A DNA stretch of 64,000 nucleotides, taken from the NCBI GenBank assembly GCA_963729275.1, contig CAVSNH010000014.1, positions 62,001 to 126,000 on the forward strand. The letters run 5' to 3'. Below the pieces are notes generated by a model, which made no database searches, was not told where the DNA came from, and worked only from the letters and a program-made list of their open reading frames with translations. Positions 49,153 to 62,117 of this stretch are shown here, piece by piece. Each line of letters starts with the position of its first letter. Position 1 is the first letter of the stretch. The position numbers were made by a program, and so were the translations under genes. The DNA is from CAVSNH01 sp963729275. GTDB lineage: Bacteria > Actinomycetota > Acidimicrobiia > Acidimicrobiales > RAAP-2.

Positions 49153-50154
49153 TCAGCGCCCGTCGGAGCCGGGAGCTGAAGCGTCCCCCAAGGCCTCCCC
49201 CAGCAGGCGGTCGGCGGCCGCATAGGGGTCGAGCTTGCCGGCGAGCATGGCTTCCACCATCGACGCGACCCGGCCCGAGTCGGTCGCCCTTGCCACCCGG
49301 GCATCGACGCGGACAGCCAGGATCTGGCGGAGCTCGCGTTCGAGCCGGCGCCGCCGTATCGCCTCGAGCTCGCCCCCATCGATGAGGTGGCGTCGGTGGT
49401 CACTGATGGCCGCCCACAGCTCGTCGATGCCGTCACCCGTCTGGCCCACGGTCGAGACGATGGGCGGTCGCCAATCGCCCGGCGCGGACAGGTCGAGCAT
49501 GAGCTCGAGATCGCGCTTGGTCTCCCGCGCCCCGGGCCGGTCCGCCTTGTTGATGACGAAGAGGTCGGCGATCTCCAGCAGCCCCGCCTTGTTGGCCTGC
49601 ACGGCGTCGCCCCAGCCGGGGTTGACCACCACCACCGTGGTGTCCGCGGCCGCTGCCACCTCCACCTCCTGTTGACCGACGCCGACCGTCTCGACAATGA
49701 CGATCGGCATCCCCACGGCCGAGAGCACCCGGATGGCGTCGGGAACGGCCAGGGCCAAGCCGCCGAGGTGACCCTTCGTAGCCATGGAGCGGATGAACAC
49801 GCCGTCGTCGGTGGCGTGTCCCTGCATGCGGACGCGGTCACCGAGTATGGCCCCACCGGAGAAAGGCGAGGTCGGGTCGATGGCGATGACCGCCACCGCC
49901 CCGGGCCCGTCGAACCCTCGCGTCCGGCCGACGCCGATGAGCCGATCGGTCAGGGTCGACTTCCCCGCCCCCGGCGAACCGGTGATGCCGACGGTGTAGG
50001 ACGCACCCGGGGTCGCATAGGCGAGCGACACGACCGATCGGCAGAGGTCGCCGCCGCGCTCCACCCAGGTGAGGAGACGGGCGAGGGCCACCCGGTCGCC
50101 GCCTCGGGCCGCGTCGAGCAGGGCAGCGGCGTCGGAGGCGCGGGTCCCGGACAT
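49153..50154 (-). CDS. meaB: Methylmalonyl-CoA mutase-associated GTPase MeaB
   Basis: A 333-residue G3E GTPase. GITGSPGAGKSTLTD (about 56-70) is the P-loop, IAIDPTSPFSGGAILGDRVRM the MeaB-specific segment (read in two parts), TVGVGQQEVEV the switch II region and NKADRPGARETKRDL the NKxD box. MeaB protects and reloads the B12-dependent mutase. The mutase gene is two genes upstream on the same strand (51565-53277), with murA between; gaps of 46 and 83 nt make one transcript possible. A candidate -10 (TACGCT, 50170-50165 minus) lies 10 nt before the ATG. Confidence 0.92.
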   Translation of the reverse strand: MSGTRASDAAALLDAARGGDRVALARLLTWVERGGDLCRSVVSLAYATPGASYTVGITGSPGAGKSTLTDRLIGVGRTRGFDGPGAVAVIAIDPTSPFSGGAILGDRVRMQGHATDDGVFIRSMATKGHLGGLALAVPDAIRVLSAVGMPIVIVETVGVGQQEVEVAAAADTTVVVVNPGWGDAVQANKAGLLEIADLFVINKADRPGARETKRDLELMLDLSAPGDWRPPIVSTVGQTGDGIDELWAAISDHRRHLIDGGELEAIRRRRLERELRQILAVRVDARVARATDSGRVASMVEAMLAGKLDPYAAADRLLGEALGDASAPGSDGR

Positions 50155-50200
50155 CGGGGTCGAGAGCGTACCGGCCGGAGCTCAGCCGCGTCGGACCGGG

Positions 50201-51481
50201 TCAGTCCCGGACGACCCGAGCCCCGAGCCCCGCCAGCTTGCCGGCGAAGTCCTCGTAGCCACGGTCGACGTGGTGGGCATCGCCGATGACCGTCTCGCCG
50301 TCGGCCACCAGGCCGGCGAGGACCATGGCGGCGCCGGCCCGCACGTCCACGGCTCGCACCGGCGCCCCGGACAGGCGCTCGACGCCACGGACGACGGCAT
50401 GATGGCCTTGGGTGCGGATGTCCGCTCCCATCCTCCGGAGCTCGTCGACGTAGCGGAACCGGCCGAAGAAGAGGTTCTCGGTCACGATGCCGACGCCCTC
50501 GGCCACCGTGAGGAGGGTCACGAGCAACGGCTTGTAGTCGGTGGAGAACCCGGGGTATGGCAGGGTGGCGGCGTCGACCGCCTGCAGGCGCACGCCGGGT
50601 GCCCGCGCCGCCCGCAACCCGTCGGGCTCCTGGGTGACCTCGATGCCGGCCGCGCTCAGTTTTCGGATGAGCATCTCCATGTGCTCGGTGCGACCATCCT
50701 CGACCACCACCTCCCCCCCGGCCAGGCCGGCAGCGGCCAGGAAGGTAGCCGCGACCAACCGGTCGGGGATCACCCGGTGGGAAGCCGGGTGAAGGACGTC
50801 GACCCCTTCAACCTCGATGCGCGACGTTCCCGCCCCCTCGATGCGTGCTCCCATGGCGTTCAGGAAGTCGGCGAGATCGCGGACCTCGGGCTCGCGAGCG
50901 GCATTCTCGATGACGGTCGTGCCCTTGGCCAAGGTGGCCGCCATGACCACGTTGTCGGTGCCGGTGTGGCTCGGATACTCGAGGACCACGCGGTTGCCGA
51001 CGAGGCGCGGCTGGCCGGCCACGGAGGAATCGACGCTCCCGTCCACGTAGCCATGGGCCGATGTGAATGACGCGCCCATGGCCTCGAGGGCGCGCAAGTG
51101 CATATCGATGGGCCGGGGGCCGAAGTCGTCACCGCCGGGCATCGACACGCGGGCGCATCCGCAGCGGGCCAGCAACGGCCCGAGCACGACGACCGAGGCC
51201 CGCATGCGCTCGACGAGCTCGTAGGGGGCCTCTGGAACCAGCTCGGCCGGCGTGGTCACCACCAACTCGTCGGGTGCCGATCCACGCCGGACCTCGGCGC
51301 CCATGGCGCCCAACACCTCGGCCATGATGTCAACGTCGGTGATGCGAGGAACGTTGGTGAGTGTGTGGCTTCCCTCGGCCAGCAGGCAGGCGGCCATGAG
51401 CTTGAGCACCGAGTTCTTCGCGCCGCCGGCCCGCACCGTCCCGCTCAGCGGCCCGTTGGGATTGACGACGAAGCGATCCAC
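50201..51481 (-). CDS. murA: UDP-N-acetylglucosamine 1-carboxyvinyltransferase, Asp-type active site
   Basis: A 426-residue EPSP-synthase-fold enzyme that starts peptidoglycan synthesis by adding enolpyruvate from PEP to UDP-GlcNAc. GGAKNSVLKLMAA (about 19-31) holds the catalytic Lys and Asn. RMRASVVVLGPLLARCG leads to MPGGDDFGPRPIDMH (about 114-128). In E. coli MurA the equivalent sequence is GGCxIGxRPVD, with fosfomycin-reactive Cys115. Here the position is Asp118, as in Mycobacterium MurA, which predicts resistance to fosfomycin. GTG 51481 has CATACT 6 nt upstream and no ribosome-binding site. Placed between the mutase and meaB genes on the same strand. Confidence 0.93.
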   Translation of the reverse strand: MDRFVVNPNGPLSGTVRAGGAKNSVLKLMAACLLAEGSHTLTNVPRITDVDIMAEVLGAMGAEVRRGSAPDELVVTTPAELVPEAPYELVERMRASVVVLGPLLARCGCARVSMPGGDDFGPRPIDMHLRALEAMGASFTSAHGYVDGSVDSSVAGQPRLVGNRVVLEYPSHTGTDNVVMAATLAKGTTVIENAAREPEVRDLADFLNAMGARIEGAGTSRIEVEGVDVLHPASHRVIPDRLVAATFLAAAGLAGGEVVVEDGRTEHMEMLIRKLSAAGIEVTQEPDGLRAARAPGVRLQAVDAATLPYPGFSTDYKPLLVTLLTVAEGVGIVTENLFFGRFRYVDELRRMGADIRTQGHHAVVRGVERLSGAPVRAVDVRAGAAMVLAGLVADGETVIGDAHHVDRGYEDFAGKLAGLGARVVRD

Positions 51482-51564
51482 GCCGTCAGTATGGCCCGGC
51501 CCGCCACGCCCCCATGTGGATGGAACACTCGGGCACCGGGCCGAACGGCCGGCGCCCGACGCGG

Positions 51565-53277
<1,713 letters not shown>

Positions 53278-53284
53278 GAATCCC

Positions 53285-53290
53285 AGCATA
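53285..53290 (-). promoter_or_regulatory. Candidate -10 element for the mutase gene
   Basis: TATGCT on the minus strand ends 7 nt before the ATG at 53277. An upstream in-frame ATG at 53289 overlaps this hexamer. Confidence 0.45.
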
Positions 53291-53373
53291 CGGAGCCAGA
53301 CGACCTTCGGGCATCCGTTCGCCCACCTCCGCCACGGGCGGTGCCCGCTATCGTCGGACTCCGTGATCGACCG

Positions 53374-54366
53374 GTGACGACGCCCGAGGCCCCCGACCGC
53401 AACCTGGCTCTCGAGCTGGTCCGGGTGACTGAAGCCGCGGCGTTGGCTGCCTCGCGGTGGATGGGGCGCGGGGACAAGGAAGGGGCGGACGGGGCGGCCG
53501 TCCATGCCATGCGCATCGTGCTGTCGTCGATCTCGATGGACGGCGTGGTGGTCATCGGCGAGGGCGAGAAGGACAAGGCGCCCATGCTCTTCAACGGCGA
53601 GCGCATCGGCGACGGCTCCCCGCCCAAGGCCGACATCGCCGTCGACCCCATCGACGGCACTACGTCGACCGCTCTCGGGCGGGGCGGTGCGCTGGCCGTC
53701 ATCGCCGTCTCCGAGGAAGGGACCATGTTCGACCCCGGCCCCTGTGTGTACATGGAGAAGCTGGCCGTGGGGCCGCTGGCTGTCGGGGCCATCGACATCA
53801 CCCGCCCGATCGAGGACAACCTCAAAGCAGTGGCGGCGGCCAAGGGCACGTCGGTCCGAGACGTGACCGCCGTCATCCTCGATCGAACCCGCCATGAGGG
53901 GATCATCGCCGAAGTACGACGGAGCGGTGCCCGCATCCGGCTCATCACCGACGGCGACGTGGCCGCCGCCATCGCCACGTCGTGGCCGGACACCGGGGTC
54001 GACCTGCTCATCGGCATCGGGGGCACCCCCGAGGGGGTGCTCGCCGCCGCCGCCCTCAAGTCGATGGGCGGTGAGATGCAAGGCCGCCTGTGGCCACGGG
54101 ACGACAACGAGCGCACCGCCGCTCTCGACGCCGGCTACGACGTCGACGCCGTGCTTACCACCGACGACCTGGTCCGGGGCGACAATTGCTTCTTCGCGGC
54201 GACGGGGATCACCGACGGCGAGCTGCTGACCGGCGTGCGCTACGACCAGTTCGGAGCGTCCACTCAGTCGCTCGTCATGCGGTCAAAGTCGGGCACGGTG
54301 CGGCTCGTCGAGGCTCGGCACCCGCTGCACAAGCTCAACGAGTACAGCGCTATCCAGTTCGGTTGA
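53374..54366 (+). CDS. glpX: Class II fructose-1,6-bisphosphatase
   Basis: A 330-residue Mn-dependent phosphatase of gluconeogenesis. VVIGEGEKDKAPMLFNGE (about 59-76) and VDPIDGTTSTALGRGGA (about 89-105) hold the metal-binding acidic residues, and IGGTPEGVLAAAALKSMGGE (about 214-233) is the typical sugar-phosphate region. The GTG at 53374 is the first start in frame after a -10-like TATCGT at 53349-53354. The divergent neighbour on the minus strand is the mutase gene. Together with the mutase route to succinyl-CoA, it fits growth on lipids or propionate. The gene is complete. Confidence 0.92.
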   Translation: MTTPEAPDRNLALELVRVTEAAALAASRWMGRGDKEGADGAAVHAMRIVLSSISMDGVVVIGEGEKDKAPMLFNGERIGDGSPPKADIAVDPIDGTTSTALGRGGALAVIAVSEEGTMFDPGPCVYMEKLAVGPLAVGAIDITRPIEDNLKAVAAAKGTSVRDVTAVILDRTRHEGIIAEVRRSGARIRLITDGDVAAAIATSWPDTGVDLLIGIGGTPEGVLAAAALKSMGGEMQGRLWPRDDNERTAALDAGYDVDAVLTTDDLVRGDNCFFAATGITDGELLTGVRYDQFGASTQSLVMRSKSGTVRLVEARHPLHKLNEYSAIQFG

Positions 54367-54458
54367 GGCCCATCCGGTTCCGTTGAGCTAGTTGGGTCAG
54401 TGAGCGCTTGCACATGATCCCCGACGCGCAGACGAGCGAACCTTCAGCAAACCGGCAA

Positions 54459-54502
54459 GCGAAGCGGGCGGGGCCAACCGACAGGCGAAGCGGGCGGGGC
54501 CA
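54459..54502 (+). repeat. 18-bp direct repeat, two copies
   Basis: GCGAAGCGGGCGGGGCCA occurs at 54459-54476 and again at 54485-54502, 26 bp apart from start to start. Confidence 0.75.
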
Positions 54503-54534
54503 TGCTGGTTTAAATTTTGGGAAAGGTCGATTTC

Positions 54535-54595
54535 GTCAGCCTTTACTGACGCATGTCAGGTTAGACTGACAGAACAGCCGTCAGGCTAAACTGAC
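54535..54595. promoter_or_regulatory. Three dyads GTCAG-N6-CTGAC
   Basis: Perfect inverted repeats at 54535-54550 (spacer CCTTTA), 54555-54570 (GTTAGA, extended to TGTCAG/CTGACA) and 54580-54595 (GCTAAA). Their centres are 20 and 25 bp apart. The half-site sequence and the spacer length are constant, which suggests binding sites for one dimeric protein or a set of short hairpins. Confidence 0.55.
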
Positions 54596-54827
54596 ATTTC
54601 GGCACTTTTCAAAAAAAGCAAACGCCTTTCCCGCTCAGTTGGCGACCGTAGATGGCGCTTCGGCGGCCTCGATGGGCATCTTGGACCGACGGATCGCGGC
54701 GTACGCCTCGATCAGCTCGACCTGAGGGTTTCCGGGTTTCCCTCGGGCTCGCGCGCCTCCGCAACCCACTCCGGACCCGCCCAGCTCGCACTCAGCTCGG
54801 ACAGGCGCTCATGGCCCGTTCGACCAG

Positions 54828-55235
54828 CTACTGGGTGAGGCTCAGGAACAGCTCCCAGCGCCGCCGGTCACGCTCGGCCAAGCGACGCCTCTCGGTGTCC
54901 TCGCCGGCTTCCTCGATCTCCTGCACGGCGATCCGCAGGCGTTCTCTCAGGTCGTCCGCGTCCAGGTCGGCTACCGCATAGGCCTGCTCGACCAGTACCA
55001 GTGCGCGATTGCCGGCTACCTGGAGGTAGCCCTCGGACTGCGCGAAGCGGAGCACCTCGTCCTCGGTCTTGTACAGCCGCAGCTCGGTGGGCTCGAGCGA
55101 TGCCAACAGCGGCGCATGTCTGGCAAGGATTCCGATCTGACCCAGTGTGGTGCGCGTCGAGACCATCTCTACCTCGCCGTTAAAGACCTCACCCTCCGGC
55201 GTCAGGACTTCGACGGGAAACTTGGCGTGAGCCAC
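54828..55235 (-). CDS. atpC: ATP synthase epsilon subunit
   Basis: A 135-residue F1 epsilon subunit, last gene of the operon. The N-terminal beta-sandwich starts FPVEVLTPEGEVFNGEVEMV and contains GQIGILARHAPLLASLEP; the C-terminal helical hairpin (about 90-135) is rich in Glu and Arg (RERLRIAVQEIEEAGEDTERRRLAERD). The subunit links the c-ring and gamma to F1 and can restrain ATP hydrolysis. The GTG at 55235 lies 1 nt after the atpD stop (55237), with GGGAGAGG upstream. Confidence 0.92.
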   Translation of the reverse strand: MAHAKFPVEVLTPEGEVFNGEVEMVSTRTTLGQIGILARHAPLLASLEPTELRLYKTEDEVLRFAQSEGYLQVAGNRALVLVEQAYAVADLDADDLRERLRIAVQEIEEAGEDTERRRLAERDRRRWELFLSLTQ

Positions 55236-55236
55236 C

Positions 55237-56718
<1,482 letters not shown>

Positions 56719-56738
56719 ATCAGTCTCCAGTCTGGGGT

Positions 56739-57647
56739 CTAACCGAGCCCCTCGGCCCCGGCGACGACCTCCATGATCTCCTGGGTGATCTCGGCTTGGC
56801 GGGCCCGGTTCATCTGGAGCGTCAAGTCCTGGATCAGCTCGCCAGCGTTGTCAGAGGCTTGGCGCATCGCGGTCATCCGCGCACCGTGTTCGGACGCGGT
56901 CGAATCGAGCAGGGCACGGTAGATCGAGATCTCGACGTAGTCGGGGACGAGCCTCCGCAGCACCGCGGCGGGATCGGGCTCGTACTCCGGCACCACGCGG
57001 TGCTGCGGCTCAAAGCCCGAATCTGCCTCCTCCGTCGGCTCCGCCTCGAGGACGGTTGCCCGCTGCAAGGGCAGCAGGGTCTCACGCCGGACCACCTGTG
57101 ATATCGCCGACGAGTAGGCGTTGTAGAACACCTCTACCTGGTCGACCTCGTCGTCGAGATAGGCGGCCATCAGCCGCTCGGCGATCCGGCGGGCGTCCTG
57201 ATAGGTAGGGCGGTCGGTGAAGCCGGTGAAGCTTCCCGCCGGCTCCAGCCCGCGGAAGGTGAGCGACGATGCGACCCGGCGGCCGGAAGCGAAGTAGACG
57301 GTGCGCCGTCCGGCGGCCTCGTGCTCGCGCCCGGCCGCCACCCCGGCGCGCACGATGTTCGAGTTGAACGCACCGGCGAGGCCGCGATCGCCAGCGACGA
57401 GCAGCAGACCGACCGTGCGCACCTCGGGGTGCTCCTGGAGGATGGGCACACTCGGGACGGGACCCGCCGCCTCCGCGGCCTGTCGGGTCATTCGCCGGAT
57501 GGCGCTGGCATACGGCCGCAACGCCATGATCCGCTGCTCCGACCGGCGCAACCGGGCAGCGGCGACCATGGCCATCGCCCGGGTGATCTTCTCGATGTTC
57601 TTGACGGCGCTGATGCGGTTGCGAACGTCGCGCTGCGACTGAGGCAT
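56739..57647 (-). CDS. atpG: ATP synthase gamma subunit
   Basis: A 302-residue rotor subunit. The N-terminal helix has RDVRNRISAVKNIEKITRAM (about 6-25), followed by VAAARLRRSEQ, the central Rossmann-like part (LLLVAGDRGLAGAFNSNIVR), and the C-terminal helix closing with SDNAGELIQDLTLQMNRARQAEITQEIMEVVAG (read in parts). A charged insert (EAEPTEEADSGFEPQHRVVPEYEPD, read in parts, about 202-226) is somewhat longer than in E. coli gamma. ATG 57647; gap of 22 nt from atpA and 20 nt to atpD. Confidence 0.95.
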   Translation of the reverse strand: MPQSQRDVRNRISAVKNIEKITRAMAMVAAARLRRSEQRIMALRPYASAIRRMTRQAAEAAGPVPSVPILQEHPEVRTVGLLLVAGDRGLAGAFNSNIVRAGVAAGREHEAAGRRTVYFASGRRVASSLTFRGLEPAGSFTGFTDRPTYQDARRIAERLMAAYLDDEVDQVEVFYNAYSSAISQVVRRETLLPLQRATVLEAEPTEEADSGFEPQHRVVPEYEPDPAAVLRRLVPDYVEISIYRALLDSTASEHGARMTAMRQASDNAGELIQDLTLQMNRARQAEITQEIMEVVAGAEGLG

Positions 57648-57669
57648 GGGTGATGAGGCGCACGCTGGA

Positions 57670-59314
<1,645 letters not shown>

Positions 59315-59331
<17 letters not shown>

Positions 59332-59890
59332 TGGGTTGCTCCTTGACTGCCGAAGGTGGCCGCGCCTTGGCGACTTCCTTGCGGAGTTGGTCCAGCCGGT
59401 TTCGGATCGATGCATCGAGGATGACGTTGCCCACGCGCAGCACGATTCCACCGAGCATGTCGGGATCCACCACGGTCGTCAGCTGGATCGTGTTTCCGGT
59501 GCCGCTACCGATGCGCTCACCGATGCTGCGCACCGTCGCCTCGTCGAGTGTTACCGCGCTCGTCACCTCGACCGGCAGCAGCTTCATCTCGGTGTCCCAT
59601 AGCTGTTCATAGCGCGCTCGGATGTGAGAGATCTCCGGCATCCGCTGACGTTCGACCAGAGTCTCGAGGAAGCTCATGAACGTCTCGTCGGCCCCCTCGA
59701 CCATCCGGCCCAGCCCCTCCTTCTTCTCCGCCGTGGAGAAATAGGGCGAAACGAAGAAGATCTCCAGCTGGCGGTTGGCGGACAGCGCGTCGACGAACTG
59801 GCCGAGCTCTTCGCGAACCGTGTCGAGCACGCCGCGATCGGAGGCGACCTCGAACAGCGCCCGCGCGTAGACCTCGGCGACCTCTTCCAC
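59315..59890 (-). CDS. atpH: ATP synthase delta subunit
   Basis: A 191-residue peripheral-stalk subunit. VAEVYARALFEVASDRG (about 4-20) is the family N-terminus, and the C-terminal domain contains TVVDPDMLGGIVLRVGNVILDASIRNRLDQL (read in parts, about 140-170), the conserved GG-x-x-x-R-[VI]-G...D-x-S pattern. It is not fused to the b subunit, unlike in mycobacteria. The GTG at 59890 opens the frame, 34 nt after atpF; its 3' end overlaps atpA by 17 nt. Confidence 0.93.
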
Positions 59891-59924
59891 TAGTTGCGGC
59901 TCTCGTCGTTGCGGCTCCTTGACA

Positions 59925-60464
59925 TCACGGTTGGCGGTTTGCTCCGCCGCTCAGGAGCGTGAAGTCAAGCTCGGAGAGCGCGTCTTGGACCAGCCGTCGC
60001 TGGTCTTCCGCGGTGAGCACCTTACGCGTCACGCGTTCGGTGGCCATCACCGTGAGGTCGGCGACATCGCGGAGGAGCTCGTCGATCATGCGGCGACTCT
60101 CGGCCTCGATCTCGCGACGGGTCTGCTCCAGCATCTGCTCATCCCGAGCCTGGGCGGTAGTTCGGGCCTCGCGCTCGTGGGCGGCGCCTGCCTGGCGGGC
60201 ACGCTCGATGATCTCATCTGCCTGCTGGCGCGCCTGCTTTAGGTGTTCGCGGTACTCGACGAGCAGTTCGTTCGCTTCGCGGCGGGTGCGGTCGGCCGCG
60301 TCGATCGACTCTTCGATCGCCTCCCGGCGTTGGTCGAGTGCGGCCCCGATACGAGGCAACACGGCTTTCGTGAGAATGAACAGCGAGATGGCGAAGACGA
60401 CGAGCGTCCAGATCGTCAGCCCGACGTCGGGGGTGATCAGCCAGGAGCTAGATGCGGGGAACAC
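59925..60464 (-). CDS. atpF: ATP synthase b subunit
   Basis: A 179-residue stator subunit. After a short N-terminus one membrane helix (PDVGLTIWTLVVFAISLFIL, about 10-29) leads into a long charged amphipathic helix (RREAIEESIDAADRTRREAN and onward to EDQRRLVQDALSELDF) forming the peripheral stalk. The start is GTG 60464. Upstream in-frame codons run back into atpE, and GTG 60464 is the first one that gives the usual b-subunit length. 20 nt after atpE, 34 nt before atpH. Confidence 0.9.
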   Translation of the reverse strand: MFPASSSWLITPDVGLTIWTLVVFAISLFILTKAVLPRIGAALDQRREAIEESIDAADRTRREANELLVEYREHLKQARQQADEIIERARQAGAAHEREARTTAQARDEQMLEQTRREIEAESRRMIDELLRDVADLTVMATERVTRKVLTAEDQRRLVQDALSELDFTLLSGGANRQP

Positions 60465-60484
60465 GGTGGTCGCAGTCGGTCGGT

Positions 60485-60784
60485 CTACAGGAAGAAGGCG
60501 ATGAAGCCGCCGACCAGGCCGTAGAAGAAGGTTGCCTCGGTGAGCGCGAACCCGAGCCACTGGATCGAGGTGATCTCGTTTCGCATCTCCGGTTGGCGGG
60601 TCACCGACTCGATCACCTTGCCGAACAGCATCCCGATGCCGGCACCGGCCCCGGCGGCGCCGCCGCCGGCCCCGACCCCGAGAGCGATCGCCTTCCCGGC
60701 ATTTTCACCAACATCGTTATAGTTTTGCGTAATAGCCGTGATCAGGGAATGAACAACCATCACGATACCCACGATTCGAATCAT
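60485..60784 (-). CDS. atpE: ATP synthase c subunit
   Basis: A 99-residue proton-translocating ring subunit. GENAGKAIALGVGAGGGAAG then AGAGIGMLFGKVIESVTRQP form the first helix with the Gly-rich packing motif and the polar RQP loop; GFALTEATFFYGLVGGFIAF holds the proton-binding Glu in the second helix. The chain is about 20 residues longer at the N-terminus (MIRIVGIVMVVHSLITAITQ) than the 70-80 residues of most c subunits. ATG 60784 or an internal GTG may be the true start. 23 nt after atpB. Confidence 0.93.
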   Translation of the reverse strand: MIRIVGIVMVVHSLITAITQNYNDVGENAGKAIALGVGAGGGAAGAGAGIGMLFGKVIESVTRQPEMRNEITSIQWLGFALTEATFFYGLVGGFIAFFL

Positions 60785-60807
60785 TTAGCTCCCAGCTCCT
60801 TTTGGTG

Positions 60808-61719
60808 TTAATGACTGCTGACGGCTCCACCCAAATAGATGGTGGTCAATATAGCGAAGATGAAGGCCTGCAAACCGGCGATGAGCACGCACTCGAACAG
60901 ATAGATGGCAACACCGAGGGGCAGGAGGAACCAGCCCACGGCCGGCAGCCCCAACAGCACTGCCATGTCACCGGCCATGAAATCTATCAAGAGGTGCCCG
61001 GCCAGCAGATTGGCCCAAAGTCGGATAGCCAGCGAGAGAAGACGCAGGAAGTGCGAGATGATCTCCAGCGGGTACAGGAAGATCAGCATGCCTCCGCCGA
61101 CGCCCGCCGGCACCAAGGACTTTATGTACCCCCTGAATCCGTGGTGACGGAGGCCTTCGACGTTGTAGGCGATGAAGACGCCCAACGCCAGTACCAGCGG
61201 AAGCGCGACATTGGTGTCGGCGGCATAGATCTGGAACGACGGGAAACTCAGTCCTCCGACATGGATTTTGTCCAGCGTGTTGACCGGTAACGGAATGTAC
61301 CCGAGGAGGTTGGTGACGAGGACGAAAACGAACAGGGTAAAGACGAGGGGAAACCATCTCTTGGCCATTACCTCGTCCATGCTGTCGTTCGTCAACCGCT
61401 TGGCCAGGTCGTAGCCCCATTCGACGGCGGTTTGGACACGGTTCGGTCGCCGCATCTCCATCCGCCCGGCGACCCACCACAGGATGCCGAGCGTGATCAC
61501 CGCGGTCATCAGGAGGTAGAGGACTCCTTTATTGATGTTGATCGGGCCAACCAGGTGCACCCACGTCACCAGGTGATAGGGGTCGACAATGTTGAACGAG
61601 TTGTTCCTGTGGGTGTGAATGCCGAAGATGAGCGAGAACGCGACCAAGCCAACGAGATACACGGCGAGGATGCCGTAGGTGATCTGCCGGCGGCGGCTCA
61701 TGCCGGTGAGGAAACTCAT
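60808..61719 (-). CDS. atpB: ATP synthase a subunit
   Basis: A 303-residue membrane subunit with about six helices. The essential Arg lies in LLSLAIRLWANLLAGHLLID (about 231-250). PLVFTLFVFVLVTNLLGYIP contains the conserved N-L-L-G loop, and the C-terminal helix (YLFECVLIAGLQAFIFAILT) holds Glu and Gln of the proton path. The N-terminal 35 residues, with RRRQITYGILAVYLVGLVAF, form an extra helix. ATG 61719 overlaps the atpI stop by 4 nt. Together with atpE it forms the proton channel. Confidence 0.95.
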   Translation of the reverse strand: MSFLTGMSRRRQITYGILAVYLVGLVAFSLIFGIHTHRNNSFNIVDPYHLVTWVHLVGPININKGVLYLLMTAVITLGILWWVAGRMEMRRPNRVQTAVEWGYDLAKRLTNDSMDEVMAKRWFPLVFTLFVFVLVTNLLGYIPLPVNTLDKIHVGGLSFPSFQIYAADTNVALPLVLALGVFIAYNVEGLRHHGFRGYIKSLVPAGVGGGMLIFLYPLEIISHFLRLLSLAIRLWANLLAGHLLIDFMAGDMAVLLGLPAVGWFLLPLGVAIYLFECVLIAGLQAFIFAILTTIYLGGAVSSH

Positions 61720-62117
61720 TGGGCGGCGCTCCGCCGTGGTGGTCCCGAGATCACTTTGACCGCGAACGCCACCGAGTACGCCCCGAAGATCACCAGCGAC
61801 GCGGTGAGCCCGTCTCGGCGTCCACCCACGACAGCCGCGATGACGATCATTCCCGCCAGCAGCCAGATCCGGGCGAACCCCTCAAAGAGGTTGACCCCCA
61901 GCTGCTTCAATGGCGTGCTCGCCTTGCCCGTCCATCGTCGGTCGACTTCGCCGACCACGCGTTGGAGGATCCATCCGCCGGCACCGAAGGCTATGCCGAG
62001 CGCAGGTGCGCCGAGCGCCAGAGCCGGAACGATTGCGAGCACCACCAGCACCACGTCCAGATATCGCAACGCCAGGAGAGAGCGCTCGCTCAACTTGGTG
62101 CCCGCCGCTACCGCCAC
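61716..62117 (-). CDS. atpI: ATP synthase subunit I-like protein
   Basis: A 133-residue membrane protein, first gene of the atp operon. Four hydrophobic segments are visible: LDVVLVVLAIVPALALGAPA, LGIAFGAGGWIL, FARIWLLAGMIVIAAVVG, and SLVIFGAYSVAFAVKVISG. The second helix has the G-A-G-x-W pattern. AtpI proteins assist c-ring assembly or Mg uptake, and sequence conservation is weak, so the name rests mostly on position. The GTG at 62117 has TAGGAC 6 nt upstream as a poor -10-like element. The stop overlaps the atpB ATG by 4 nt. Confidence 0.72.
   Translation of the reverse strand: MAVAAGTKLSERSLLALRYLDVVLVVLAIVPALALGAPALGIAFGAGGWILQRVVGEVDRRWTGKASTPLKQLGVNLFEGFARIWLLAGMIVIAAVVGGRRDGLTASLVIFGAYSVAFAVKVISGPPRRSAAQ

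Larger units (their letters stand above)
54367..54827. other. Convergent intergenic region with repeats and dyads
   Basis: About 460 bp between the glpX and atpC stop codons. It contains an 18-bp direct repeat (54459-54502), an AT-rich stretch (54508-54523), three GTCAG/CTGAC dyads (54535-54595) and an A-run at 54611-54617. Open frames here are short and unconvincing. No gene is supported. Confidence 0.45.

Noticed and set aside
54535..54595. The three dyads as intrinsic terminators for glpX or atpC
   Set aside because: Five-base stems with mixed A/T loops and no U-tract directly after them are weak terminators, and three equal copies with constant half-sites look more like protein-binding sites.
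54609..54791. Short minus-strand frame downstream of atpC
   Set aside because: 60 residues, Arg-rich, with an A/T-run at the 3' end. No start signal or similarity is seen.
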